The notes below the pieces were generated by a model. The model was given only the letters and a program-made list of their open reading frames with translations, was not told the DNA's origin and did not search any database. 64,000 nt of DNA from Rhodococcus jostii RHA1 (lineage in GTDB: Bacteria > Actinomycetota > Actinomycetes > Mycobacteriales > Mycobacteriaceae), in contig NC_008268.1 of assembly GCF_000014565.1 (NCBI RefSeq), positions 1,483,501-1,547,500 on the forward strand, written 5' to 3'. Made by a program: the position numbers and the translations under genes. This document shows, in pieces, positions 11,113 through 21,000 of the stretch (the stretch's first letter is position 1; each line of letters begins with the position of its first letter).

Positions 11113-12351
11113 TCAGGCGTTGGCGTTGCCCGCCTTCCACACATCCCACGGGATGTTCCAGTCACCGAGGCCGTCCGTGCCCGACAGCGTGCCGCCCAGC
11201 GTGTTCTTGACGATCACGATGTCGCCGCGCTTCGTGTTGTCGTACACCCACTTCGCGTTGGACGGGCTCAGGTTCAGGCAGCCGTGGCTCGCGTTCGAGT
11301 AGCCCTGCTGCCCCACCGACCACGGCGCCGAGTGGAAGAAGATGCCGCTGTAGGACATTCGCGTCGCCCAGTCGACGGGCGTCTTGTATCCCTGCGGGGA
11401 GTTGACCGGCACACCGTAGGTGGACGAGTCCATGACGAGGTTCGCGAACCGGTCGCCGATGATGTAGACGCCGTTGTCGGTGGGCGTGTCGTCCTTACCC
11501 ATCGACGTGGGCATCGTCATGATCACTTCGCCGTTGCGCTCGAACGTCACCTGCTTGGTGTTGTCGTCCGCCGTCGCGATCAGGGCGTCGCCGATGGTGA
11601 AGGCCGTGTGAACATCCTCCTGGCCGAACAGTCCGTCACCGAGATCGCGCCCGTACACGGCGACCTTGACGTCCACGGCCGTGCCGGGAGCCCAGTAGCT
11701 CTGCGGACGCCACCGCACCTCACGGTTGTTCACCCAGTAGAACGCGCCCTCGACGGGCGGATTCGTCGTGACCGTGATGCCGGCCTCCGCGGCCTTGCGG
11801 TCGGGAATGTTCTCGTCGAACTGGACCGCGATCGGCTGACCGATGCCCACAACGTCACCCTCCGACGGCATCACGTACGGCTTGGTGACGTTGCCGGGCG
11901 CGCTGGTCGTGAACGCCGACGTCGAAGTGGTGCCGCCGCCGAGTCCGTTCGCCTTCACCTCGAGCCGGTACTCCTTGTCGTAGCCCAGCGGCTCCGTGTT
12001 GACCCAGGACAACCCGTCGGGGGCGATGGCGCCGTCGACCGGCTCGCCCTCCGGGTTGAGCATGGTGACCGCCGCCAGCGTGCCGTCGGCCACAGTCACC
12101 GTCACCGGCTGTCCGGGCGAGAATCCCACCGCACCATCGACGGCCGACGCCGTCAGCTTCGGCTTGATGAGTTCGGTGACCGGATTGGAATCGATCGGCG
12201 CCTCACCTTCCGACGTGACGCTGTCGGCACCGGAGACGGTGCACCCTGCGATCGACACTGCGAATACGAGTGATGCCGCCACAATCGTCGCCGTCTTCGA
12301 GACGGATCTCACCGATTGCGCACGCACGCGCCCGCCACGCCCCACACCCAT
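11113..12351 (-). CDS. ldtB: L,D-transpeptidase lipoprotein (LdtMt2/Rv2518c-like)
   Basis: A 412-residue secreted enzyme that makes 3-3 crosslinks in peptidoglycan. The N-terminus has arginines, a hydrophobic stretch and the lipobox VSIAGC (Cys37), so it should be anchored to the outer face of the membrane. Two immunoglobulin-like domains follow (about 60-260), then the YkuD domain with [12 protein letters not shown], whose cysteine (about 357) is the nucleophile. Length and order match LdtMt2 (408 residues). The downstream tRNA and convergent orn keep the mycobacterial neighbourhood. The ATG at 12351 gives a normal signal peptide; further in-frame codons upstream only lengthen the basic region. 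Confidence 0.9.
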   Translation of the reverse strand: MGVGRGGRVRAQSVRSVSKTATIVAASLVFAVSIAGCTVSGADSVTSEGEAPIDSNPVTELIKPKLTASAVDGAVGFSPGQPVTVTVADGTLAAVTMLNPEGEPVDGAIAPDGLSWVNTEPLGYDKEYRLEVKANGLGGGTTSTSAFTTSAPGNVTKPYVMPSEGDVVGIGQPIAVQFDENIPDRKAAEAGITVTTNPPVEGAFYWVNNREVRWRPQSYWAPGTAVDVKVAVYGRDLGDGLFGQEDVHTAFTIGDALIATADDNTKQVTFERNGEVIMTMPTSMGKDDTPTDNGVYIIGDRFANLVMDSSTYGVPVNSPQGYKTPVDWATRMSYSGIFFHSAPWSVGQQGYSNASHGCLNLSPSNAKWVYDNTKRGDIVIVKNTLGGTLSGTDGLGDWNIPWDVWKAGNANA

Positions 12352-12592
12352 GGATAACCCCACTTCACGTCCTCGCTCCGAATTCACGTTCAAGCCGGCA
12401 CGTCCCTCGCCTTCGCAAGACGAATCAGCACGTCGAGACCGTGTGGTCTTCAATGATGCCAGCCACTGGAGAGCGGTTCCAACCAAGCGCCGAGCCGCTC
12501 AATAACGTTCGAATATCAATCGTGACCAGCGGCGCTCTTGTTACGCGCCACCGTGTGGATGGGGTCGCCACGGGCAGTCGCCACCAGGCGAT

Positions 12593-12622
12593 TTGCATTC
12601 TCGAGAAGCGACCCGCTAATGT
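12593..12622 (+). promoter_or_regulatory. Promoter of tRNA-Lys
   Basis: TTGCAT (12593-12598), an 18-bp spacer and TAATGT (12617-12622) lie about 20 nt before the mature tRNA. The rest of the 290-bp gap back to the ldtB start holds no gene I can see. Confidence 0.55.
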
Positions 12623-12640
12623 TCTGTCTCGCAAGAGCGA

Positions 12641-12713
12641 GCGCCTATAGCTCAGTTGGTAGAGCAAGTGACTCTTAATCACTGGGTCCGGGGTTCGAGT
12701 CCCTGTGGGCGCA
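12641..12713 (+). tRNA. tRNA-Lys (CTT anticodon)
   Basis: A 73-nt cloverleaf: acceptor GCGCCTA/TGGGCGC with one T-G pair, D arm GCTCAGTTGGTAGAGC, anticodon stem AGTGA/TCACT around CTCTTAA, and T arm with GGTTCGAGT. The discriminator base is A. CCA is not encoded, unlike the tRNA-His gene 1.6 kb away. Confidence 0.97.
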
Positions 12714-12721
12714 CTTGCACG

Positions 12722-12755
12722 AAGGCCCCCATCCTCTCACGAGGATGGGGGCCTT
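12722..12755 (+). terminator. Terminator after tRNA-Lys
   Basis: AAGGCCCCCATCCTC and GAGGATGGGGGCCTT form a perfect 15-bp stem with a TCAC loop, followed by TCTCGTG. It begins nine bases after the tRNA. Confidence 0.9.
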
Positions 12756-12868
12756 TCTCGTGTCACGATCTCACCGCACCGAGTGGGCGGCCGGATGACG
12801 AACGGGCCGCCGGAACGTGAAGTCACTGCGAACTTCACATCCGACGGCCCGTCACTGACGAGGGTTGT

Positions 12869-13090
12869 TCAGCGCAACGCTTTGCGGAGCACCAGGAGCC
12901 CTGCCACCGCACCCACGGCGATCAGTCCGTACTTGACCGCCGGCTCGTTCAGCTTCGCGATCAGCGTGCGCTTCGTGCTCTCCACGAGACGCTTCGGGTT
13001 GGTGCGGACCGTCAATTCGTCGAGAGTGCTCGCGAGCTGATTGCGCGCGTTCTCGATCTCACGCTCGATGCTCTCGGTGTCCCTGGGCAC
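12869..13090 (-). CDS. Small DUF3618-type membrane-anchored protein (Rv2520c position)
   Basis: A 73-residue protein. The first 50 residues are charged and helical (IEREIENARNQLASTLDELTVRTNPKRLVE), and one membrane helix closes the chain (YGLIAVGAVAGLLVLRKALR). This is the DUF3618 pattern, in which a cytoplasmic amphipathic helix is tied to the membrane; the function is unknown. The GTG start follows GGAGGACAC. Its position between ldtB and bcp equals that of Rv2520c in M. tuberculosis. Confidence 0.85.
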   Translation of the reverse strand: MPRDTESIEREIENARNQLASTLDELTVRTNPKRLVESTKRTLIAKLNEPAVKYGLIAVGAVAGLLVLRKALR

Positions 13091-13251
13091 GTGTCCTCCA
13101 ACTTGTTCGACTGGTTCGATCAGCGAGAGCGACGCTACCGCGACGATCCCACACTTGCGTCAACCGTAGACGAGAACTCCCGACCTGCGACTCCGTCTCC
13201 CCCGATCGCGCTTCGGGCCACGTCCACCCCGTCCCGGTAGCCTGACTTCTC

Positions 13252-13725
13252 GTGACCGACAACAACAGACTCGCCCCCGGAGACACCGCACCCGCCTTCA
13301 CGCTGCCCGACGCCGACGGCAACGATGTGTCGCTCGCCGACTACCGCGGCCGCAAGGTCGTCGTGTATTTCTACCCGGCGGCGAGCACGCCGGGCTGCAC
13401 CAAACAGGCCTGCGACTTCCGCGACAACCTCGCCGACCTGAACGGCGCAGGCCTCGACGTGATCGGCATCTCACCCGACAAGCCGGCGAAGCTGGCCAAG
13501 TTCCGTGACAACGAGGAACTGACGTTCCCTCTGCTATCCGATCCCGACAAGGCCACACTCGAGGCGTGGGGCGCGTTCGGCGAGAAGAAGATGTACGGCA
13601 AGACGGTGCAGGGTGTCATCCGCTCCACGTTCCTCGTCGACGAGGACGGGAAGATCGAAGTGGCCCAGTACAACGTCCGCGCCACCGGCCACGTCGCGAA
13701 ACTGCGGCGAGACCTGTCCGTCTGA
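13252..13725 (+). CDS. bcp: Thioredoxin-dependent peroxiredoxin, Bcp type
   Basis: A 157-residue peroxidase that reduces hydroperoxides. GDTAPAFTLPDADG opens the thioredoxin fold. STPGCTKQACDFRD contains the peroxidatic cysteine, with a second cysteine five residues later that can act as the resolving one, as in BCP/PrxQ. GVIRSTFLVDEDG is the usual strand near the C-terminus. The GTG start is supported by TAGCCT (13238-13243) 8 nt upstream, so the message is probably leaderless. It keeps the Rv2521 position in the conserved block. Confidence 0.95.
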   Translation: MTDNNRLAPGDTAPAFTLPDADGNDVSLADYRGRKVVVYFYPAASTPGCTKQACDFRDNLADLNGAGLDVIGISPDKPAKLAKFRDNEELTFPLLSDPDKATLEAWGAFGEKKMYGKTVQGVIRSTFLVDEDGKIEVAQYNVRATGHVAKLRRDLSV

Positions 13726-13732
13726 TCGGCGC

Positions 13733-13764
13733 GACGGGCGGCTGCGTGTCGTCGGCCGCCCGTC
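13733..13764 (+). terminator. Stem-loop after bcp
   Basis: GACGGGCGGC and GCCGCCCGTC form a perfect 10-bp stem with a 12-nt loop, eight bases behind the bcp stop. There is no T-run, so it may stabilise the 3' end rather than terminate. The remaining 150 bp before the TetR gene show nothing further. Confidence 0.5.
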
Positions 13765-13924
13765 ACCGGCGTTGTGGTGGGTCGGAATGCAGCCGTCGGC
13801 TACTTGTGGGCGATCACATCGTTCACACCGAAACGGCGCGAGCAGTCTCCTCGCCCAGGTGAAACCCGACGCGTCACCGGGAGGGATCTTCGGAATCCGG
13901 ACGAAAGACGGATAGCCTGGGGCG

Positions 13925-14614
13925 GTGGAGTCTTCAGTCAGCAAGCAAGCGCCGCGCCGAGTGGACCCGGCGTTGGAGCTGCAGTCGGACCCGCAGGAAC
14001 TACTGCCCCGCAGACGTCCGACCCAGGAACGTAGTCGCCGGAAGTTCGACGCGCTGCTCACGGCATCGCGGGAGTTGCTGGTGGACGTGGGATTCGAATC
14101 GTTCACGTGCGAGGAGGTCGCCGCACGCGCGGACGTCCCGATCGGCACCCTCTACCAGTTCTTCGCGAACAAGTACGTGATCGTCTGCGAACTCAACCGG
14201 CAGGACCTCGTCGGCGTCCAGCACGAGATCGCCCAGTTCAACGGTGAGGTCCCGTCCCTCGACTGGCTGCGGTTCCTCAATTCCTTCGTCGACCACATGG
14301 CAGGCCTGTGGACATCCGACCCGTCGAGGCGCGAGGTGTGGCTGGCGATGCAGTCGACGCCCTCGACCCGCGCCACCGGCGCCATCCACGAGAAGGCGTT
14401 CGCGGAGCAGGTGTCACGGATGCTCGCGCCCCTCACCCCGCGGACGTCGCGGGAGCGGCGCACGATGATGGCCGAGGTGCTCGTCCACGTCGTGTACTCG
14501 ATGCTGAACTTCTCCGTGCAGGACAATCAGAGCCACGCGGACGCCGTCGCCGAACTCAAACGGCTGATGGTGGCATACCTGCTGGTCGCCGAGAAGGAAT
14601 CGCGCTCCACCTAG
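13925..14614 (+). CDS. TetR-family transcriptional regulator
   Basis: A 229-residue regulator. After about 30 variable residues comes RRRPTQERSRRKFDALLTASRELL, then the helix-turn-helix FTCEEVAARADVPIGTLYQFFANKYVIV (about 55-85). The C-terminal ligand domain is helical and gives no clue to the effector. TAGCCT (13913-13918) lies 6 nt before the GTG, supporting a leaderless start. It is convergent with acpS-fas, so a role in FAS-I control is conceivable, but the chain does not look like FasR (Rv3208) as I remember it. Confidence 0.85.
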   Translation: MESSVSKQAPRRVDPALELQSDPQELLPRRRPTQERSRRKFDALLTASRELLVDVGFESFTCEEVAARADVPIGTLYQFFANKYVIVCELNRQDLVGVQHEIAQFNGEVPSLDWLRFLNSFVDHMAGLWTSDPSRREVWLAMQSTPSTRATGAIHEKAFAEQVSRMLAPLTPRTSRERRTMMAEVLVHVVYSMLNFSVQDNQSHADAVAELKRLMVAYLLVAEKESRST

Positions 14615-14627
14615 CCGTTACGCGCCT

Positions 14628-14667
14628 GTGCGCCCTTCCGGTTGCCGGAGCTACCAGAAAGGCGCAC
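14628..14667. terminator. Possible bidirectional terminator between TetR gene and acpS
   Basis: GTGCGCCCTTCC and GAAAGGCGCAC can pair with one or two mismatches across a loop of about 17 nt that itself holds GGTTGCCGGAGCTACC. It sits in the 68-bp gap between convergent stops. Confidence 0.4.
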
Positions 14668-14682
14668 GGGCGCCGGAGGCGC

Positions 14683-15075
14683 CTACACGGACTCGATGAC
14701 GGCGAACGCGCCCGCCATGTCTCCGTCGTGTGTGAGGGAGATGTGAATCTTCACGTCGGTCAGATGCTTGGCGACGTCTCCGCGTAAGCGGATACTCGGC
14801 CGTCCCCACGCATCCGTCACCACCTCGATCAGGTGGTGGATCATCTCGGGCAGCACCGGCGGGCTGGCGAAGAGAGACGTGGACCAGGCCTTGATCACTG
14901 CCTCCTTCGCAGCCCACCGGGCGGCGAAATGTCTAGCCGGATCGGAGCTCCGGGTCACGGCGTCCCGACGCTCGCCCGGTGTGAAGTTGTCGAGCATTGC
15001 CGTCCCTGGCCGGTCCAGCTGCTCGGCGAACTCCGACACCGTCACGAGATCGAAGCCGATCCCCAGAACTCCCAT
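14683..15075 (-). CDS. acpS: Holo-[acyl-carrier-protein] synthase
   Basis: A 130-residue phosphopantetheinyl transferase that activates the ACP domain of FAS-I by attaching 4'-phosphopantetheine from CoA. GIGFDLVTVSEF supplies the Mg-binding Asp. ARHFAARWAAKEAVIKAW is the family signature with its Glu and Lys. KIHISLTHDGDMAGAFAVIE forms the last strand. It starts nine bases after the fas stop, so fas and acpS form one operon, as Rv2524c-Rv2523c do in M. tuberculosis. Confidence 0.95.
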   Translation of the reverse strand: MGVLGIGFDLVTVSEFAEQLDRPGTAMLDNFTPGERRDAVTRSSDPARHFAARWAAKEAVIKAWSTSLFASPPVLPEMIHHLIEVVTDAWGRPSIRLRGDVAKHLTDVKIHISLTHDGDMAGAFAVIESV

Positions 15076-15084
15076 CCGTCGTTC

Positions 15085-18000
15085 CTACTTGCAGCCGGGC
15101 AGACCCGAGCTGTACACGTCGTCCGCTCCGAGGCGCGCGGCCTCGGTGAGCAGGACGTCCGCCTCGAGCTGACGGGACGCTGCGGCCGGGACACTGTCGC
15201 CGCCGAAGCGACGATCCGCCGGACGCTCGTACAGGCTGCCGCCTCCGACCATGGCCTTCGCCAGACGACGCTGACCCTCGACGGTGCGCTTGCGTGCCTG
15301 CTCGAGGTACGCCTCACGCTTGTCGGCCGGGATGGCCTCGACGAACGCCTGCGAGTGCACGACGGCGATCAGTCCGGAGACGTGACCGAAGCCCAGGCTC
15401 GTGAGCAGACCGGCCTTCAGGGGGAACTGCTCACCGAATCGGAGCGGCTCCCGAGCCCACACGAGGTGTTCGAACTCGGCCATCTTCTCGTCGACGCAAT
15501 CGAGGCTGCGGTTCGGCGGGACGACACCTTGATCCAGCACCTGGCAGAGACCGATCAGCTGGAATGCTGCGGCACCACCCTTGGAGTGTCCGGTGAGGCT
15601 CTTCTGCGAGACCACGAACAGCGGCGCACCTTCGCTGCGGCCGAGTGCCCCGGCGAGGCGCTCGTGCAGCTCCGCCTCGTTGGGATCGTTGGCCGCGGTG
15701 GACGTGTCGTGCTTGGAGATCACCGAGATGTCGTCGGCGCTGACACCGAGCTTGCCGAGGGACTGGGCGAGCTGCGAATCCGCTCCCCCACGACCTGCAC
15801 CGAGCGCACCGATTCCGGGAGCCGGGATCGATGTGTGGACACCATCCGCGAACGAGCTGGCGTAGGCAACCACACCGAGGACGGGCAGACCCATCTCGAG
15901 TGCCACGTCACCGCGAGCGAGGAGGATGGTGCCACCGCCGGCCGACTCTACGAACCCGCCGCGTCGACGATCGTTGGCCCGCGAGAAGCGGCGATCCTCG
16001 ATGCCCTTGGCGCGCATGTCGTCGGTCTTGGCAGTGGCAGACATGTCACCGAATCCGATGATGCCTTCCGTGCCGAGGTCGTCGTAGCCACCGGCAACGA
16101 CCAGCTGCGCCTTGCCGAGCTTGATCTTGTCGACGCCCTCTTCGACGGACACCGCAGCCGTGGCGCACGCCGCAACCGGGTGGACCATGGCGCCGTAACC
16201 GCCGACGTAGGACTGGACCACGTGCGCCGCAATCACATTCGGCAGGGCTTCCTGCAGGATGTCGTTCGGCCGGTTCTCGCCGAGCAGCGTGTCGATGTAC
16301 AGCGACCTCATGGAGGTCATGCCGCCCATGCCGGTGCCCTGGGTGTTGGCGACCAGCGAGGGGTGCACCCACCGCAGCAGTTCGCTGGGCGTGAACCCAC
16401 CGGTGAGGAACGCGTCCACCGTGGCGACGATGTTCCACAGGCCCACGCGGTCGACGGAATCGGCCATGTCGGCGGGGATGCCCCACTTGGTGACGTCGAA
16501 TCCGGTCGGGATCTGACCACCCACGCTGCGCGTGAGCTTCATCTTGCGGGGGACGCGGATCTCGGTGCCCGCACGGCGGGTGACCTGCCAGTCACCGCTG
16601 TCCGGAACCGGCGCCGCGACCGTGTTCTCCGGGTCGGCCTCGACGAAGGCCAGTGCCTCCGCCTCGGTGCTGACCACGAAGCTCAGGTCCTTGTCGAGGA
16701 AGACCGACGTGAGGAGCGGTGCGGTGTTCTCGATCATCGCGCCTTCGTCCACGTAGCGGCGGATGCCGCAGCGCTCGACGACTGCGTCGTGGTACTTGTC
16801 CGCGATCTCGGCCTCCGGAACCAGTTCCCCGGTCTCGGCGTCGTACCAGCCTGCGGACGGCGTGGTCTCCCACACGACGAGTCCGGTGTTCCAGGCGAGT
16901 TCGAGAACGCCTGCCGCCGAAAGCTCTTCGTCGACCTCCATCTCGAAGCGGGTACGCGAGGAACCGAACGGTCCGAGCTCACCGGCGCCGACGATGACGA
17001 CGAGGTCTTCCGGAGCCGCCGTGACGCCGGACCAAGCCGGTGCCACCGACTCGGAAACCCGCGGCGGGGCGGGCAGAGCCGCGATGGTGTCGATCTCGAC
17101 TGCATCCGCATCGGCCTCGGCAGCAGCGGTCGCAGCTTCCTGAGCCTGCTTCGCCAGCGCGGGCAGGTCCAGGTTCGCCTGGGCGAGCCCACCGGTCAGA
17201 TCGGCCGCGAGCGGCTCGGTGGAGGCGAGGCGACGTGCCTCGGGCTCGCACCACTGCAGCAGCTCGGTGGCCATTTCCTGGGTGGACCAGGTACGGACTC
17301 CGGCACCTTCGACAGCCTCGACCAGCGGGTCGTTGCCGCCCATGAGGCCGGTTCCGCGGACCCAGCCGATGAGAGCGTGCACCAGGGTGACGCGCTCGGC
17401 CCAGTTGCGCTCGGCCTTCCAGCGGCCGACCACAGCGTCCAGCGCGGCCTTGGCCTCGCCGTACGCACCGTCGCCACCGAACAGGCCGCGGTTCGGGGAA
17501 CCGGGCAGGACCACGTGCAGGTGGGTGTCGACGTCACGGTCGTAACCGACCTTCGACAGTCCGCCGATCAGACGCTCCACCGACCACAGGAGAACGCGCA
17601 TCTCCATTTCGGCGCGGGCGCCGGCGTCGGCGAGGTCGCCTGCCACGCGGGGCGCGGCGAACGGGAACAGCAGCGTCGGGGTGACCGCTTCCTTGACGAG
17701 CTTCTTCGATCCACCGGCCGTCTCGTACTGCGCTTCACCGATCCACTCGATGAGCGCGTCGATGTCCGTGTAGGACGCCATGTTCGCGGGGACCACCCAC
17801 AGGGCGGCACCGGCGCGAGCATTGCGGCGGTAGAGGTCGCGGTAGAAGCCGAGACGCTTGTCGTCGAGACGCGAGGTGGTCACGAAGACCGTCGCGCCGC
17901 CGGCGAGGAGCTTGCCTGCGACCGAGGCCGCGATGGAACCCTTGCTGGCACCGGTGACGACGGCGACCTGGTCTGCCCATTCCGGGGTCTCGTCGGTGAC

Positions 18001-21000
18001 GAGGACTGCCGCCTCCGCGATACGCCCGTACTTCTCGGCCAGAGCCGTGCGACCCTCGTCGGTTGCGCGGGCCTGCCACCATGCGGCCTGCGCCGCAACG
18101 GACTTGCCTGCACCGGCGAAGCCTTCGATCTCGAGAGACTCCACGCCTGCCGCGTCGATCCACAGACGAGCCAGATCCTCACGTGCGCTGGCCCAGCGGT
18201 CGTCGAGCAGCACCGCCCGCCTGGCGTCGAACGCGGGAGCGACCAGTCGCGGCCAGTCGGAACCGAGCTCCGCCGACACGAGGTCGACGAGTTCGGTGTC
18301 GGTCGGCTGCGCTGCCGTCGCCGCGTCGCCTGCGAAGCCGAGCTGCTCGAGCACGAGGCGGGCGGCCGAGGCCAGCACGCCGTCGCGGCCCGTGATGTGC
18401 TCGGTGAACTCGCCCAGCGCCGCGGCGTCGACGGTGCCACCGGCTCCGCCACCCGAGGACGGGAGGGAGACGCTGATCCCACGGCGCGAGGCCACTGCGG
18501 CCACTGCGCTGTCGATGACGGCGTCCACTGCGGCGCCGTCGGCGAGACCGCCGCCGGCCAGGCCGCCGAGGTCACCACCACGGATGCTGGACCCGTCGCG
18601 GGTTCCGAGCGCCACCTCGGCGGTGACGTGGTACGCCCAGCCGTCGCCGAGTTCCCAGACCTTCTTCACGCGGTCCGCGATGGCCGCCGGACGACGACCC
18701 GAGGGGCCGAAGACCTTGCGGAGGTGATCGTTGATCGAGTCGGACAGCACCGGGCCGAACGGCTTGTACGTACGGGCCAGGGAGTCGACCGTGCCGGCGA
18801 GCGAACCCATGTCGGCGTCCGCGGCACCGTCGATCGCACCGAGCGAGAGCTCGGAGCCGAGGTCGACGAGCAGCTGGTTACGCCGCGAGGACACGCCGTC
18901 GCACAGCGCCTCGATCGTGTCGACGGGGCCGACCTGATCGGGACGGAGCTTGGTCCACAGGCTGATCAGGACCTTGGTGGCGTCGGCGGCCTTGAACGCG
19001 ATGTCGTCGGGACGCGGTCCACCGGACGGTGCAGCGGCCGGGGCCGGAGCCGCGGCGGGTGCGGCCGATGCGGCGGGCGCCTCGGCTGCGGGTGCTGCGG
19101 GCTCGTCGTCCTCGACCGGCGCCGGATCGACGTCGGTGGAGTACACGATGGACGCTTCACGCTCGATGTTGAGGACCTCGACCGGGTAGCCGAAGCGGCC
19201 CGGCAGCTTCAGGGTCTGCGAGGCGAGGTTCGCGACGGTCGGGACGGAGCCCAGACCGATCTCCACGAACCGCTCGACACCCAGTCCACCTTCGGACTCG
19301 TCGGCGAACAGCAGATCCTGCGTCTCGATCCAGCGCACCGGGCTGGCGAACTGCCAGGCCAGGAGCTCGGTGAGGACCACGCGGGTGAGCTGGACCGGCT
19401 TCTTCGTCCAGGAGTCGAAGTCCTTCAGCACCTTGTCGAGGGGCTTCGACGGCACCAGGTCGGCAATCTCCTGCACGAACTCCTTCTTCAGGGAGAACGG
19501 CTTGGGGACCAGGTTCGGGATGTAGCGCCCGATCAGGATGGCCGGGTCGATGTCCTGCGGAAGCAGTTCCTCGAGACGTCCACGGAAGTCGTCGACGCCG
19601 CCACGCAGCACCGTCGAGTGGAACGGGACGTCGATGCCCGGAACCATGATGTACGCGCGCTTGCCACCGAAAGCCTCACGGCGGATGTCGATTTCCTTCT
19701 CGAGCGCGTTGAGCCCGGCGACCGTGCCCGCGATGGCGTACTGCGAGCCACGCAGGTTCAGGTTCACGATCTGCAGGAACTCACCGGTCGCCTCGGCGAC
19801 ACCGGCGACGAACGCCTCGACGTCGTCGTCGGCCAGACCGATCTGCGACGGGCGGATGGCAGCCATCCGGTAGTCGGAACGGCCGGCCTCGTCGCGGGGA
19901 ACGAGTGCGTGCATCGCGGAACCACGCTGGAAGACCACCTCGAGAACAGCTTCGAGAGGCAGCACACCGGCGACGGCGGCGAGAGCGTTGTACTCACCGA
20001 CCGAGTGGCCTGCGAGCAGGGCACCCTCGACGAAGGCACCGGATTCGCGGAGTTCGGCGACCTGGGCCACACCGAGCGTCGCCATCGCGACCTGGGTGAA
20101 CTGGGTCAGGTGCAGGACACCGTCCGGGTGCTTGTGCTCGACACCACGGGCCTTGACGACCGTCGGGTTGTCGCGGACCACGGCGAGGATCGAGAAGCCG
20201 AGGGCCTTGCGGGTGTGCTTGTCGGCGCGGTCCCAGATCTCACGGGCGGCCTTGGAGCGGGCGCGGGCGTCGAGGCCCATGCCGGGACGCTGGATGCCCT
20301 GTCCGGGGAACGCGTAGACGGTCTTCGGGGCGGCGGTGCGACCCGTTGCGACCATCACCAGTTCACCGTCGATGCGGCAACCGACCTCGACGATCTCGGC
20401 GCCACGGTCCACCGCGATGCGGTCGACGCGGACGTCGATCTCGGCGCCCGGGCGAACCATGCCCAGGAAGCGTGCGGTCCAGGCGGTGAGACGACGCGGC
20501 GGCGTCTTGGTCTCGGCCGGGTCCACGGCGGTGACGACCTGCTGGGCAGCGGCGGAGAGCCACATGCCGTGCACGATCGGGCTGCCGAGGCCGGCGAGCA
20601 GTGCCGCGTTGTCGGAGGTGTGGATCGGGTTGTGGTCGCCCGACACCTGGGCGAAGGAGCCCATGTTGCGGGGAGCGACGATCGTGGTGTCGCGGCGACG
20701 ACGACGCGGGGTGTCGACGGCCTCGTCACTCAGCGAGCCACCGGCGCGGGCCGGGTCGGACAGTTCGCCCTTGCCGGTGCGGCCGCGGATCGCGAAGCGC
20801 TCCGACAGGGTGACGACGGCAGGCGCGTCCAGGCCCTCGCCGAGCATGGCGCCGACCTCGACCTTGACCTCGACGACGCGGCCCAGGTCGGTGTCGAGGA
20901 CCGAGGCGACCTCGGCCTTGACGACGAGAATGCTGGTCTCCGAAGGCAGTTCGCCGACGAAATCGACGCTGTGGTCCAGGTGGACCAGGTCGAGCATGCC

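Noticed and set aside
13925..14614. The TetR gene beside acpS-fas as FasR
   Set aside because: Its helix-turn-helix and flanking sequence do not resemble FasR (Rv3208) as remembered; proximity alone is not enough.
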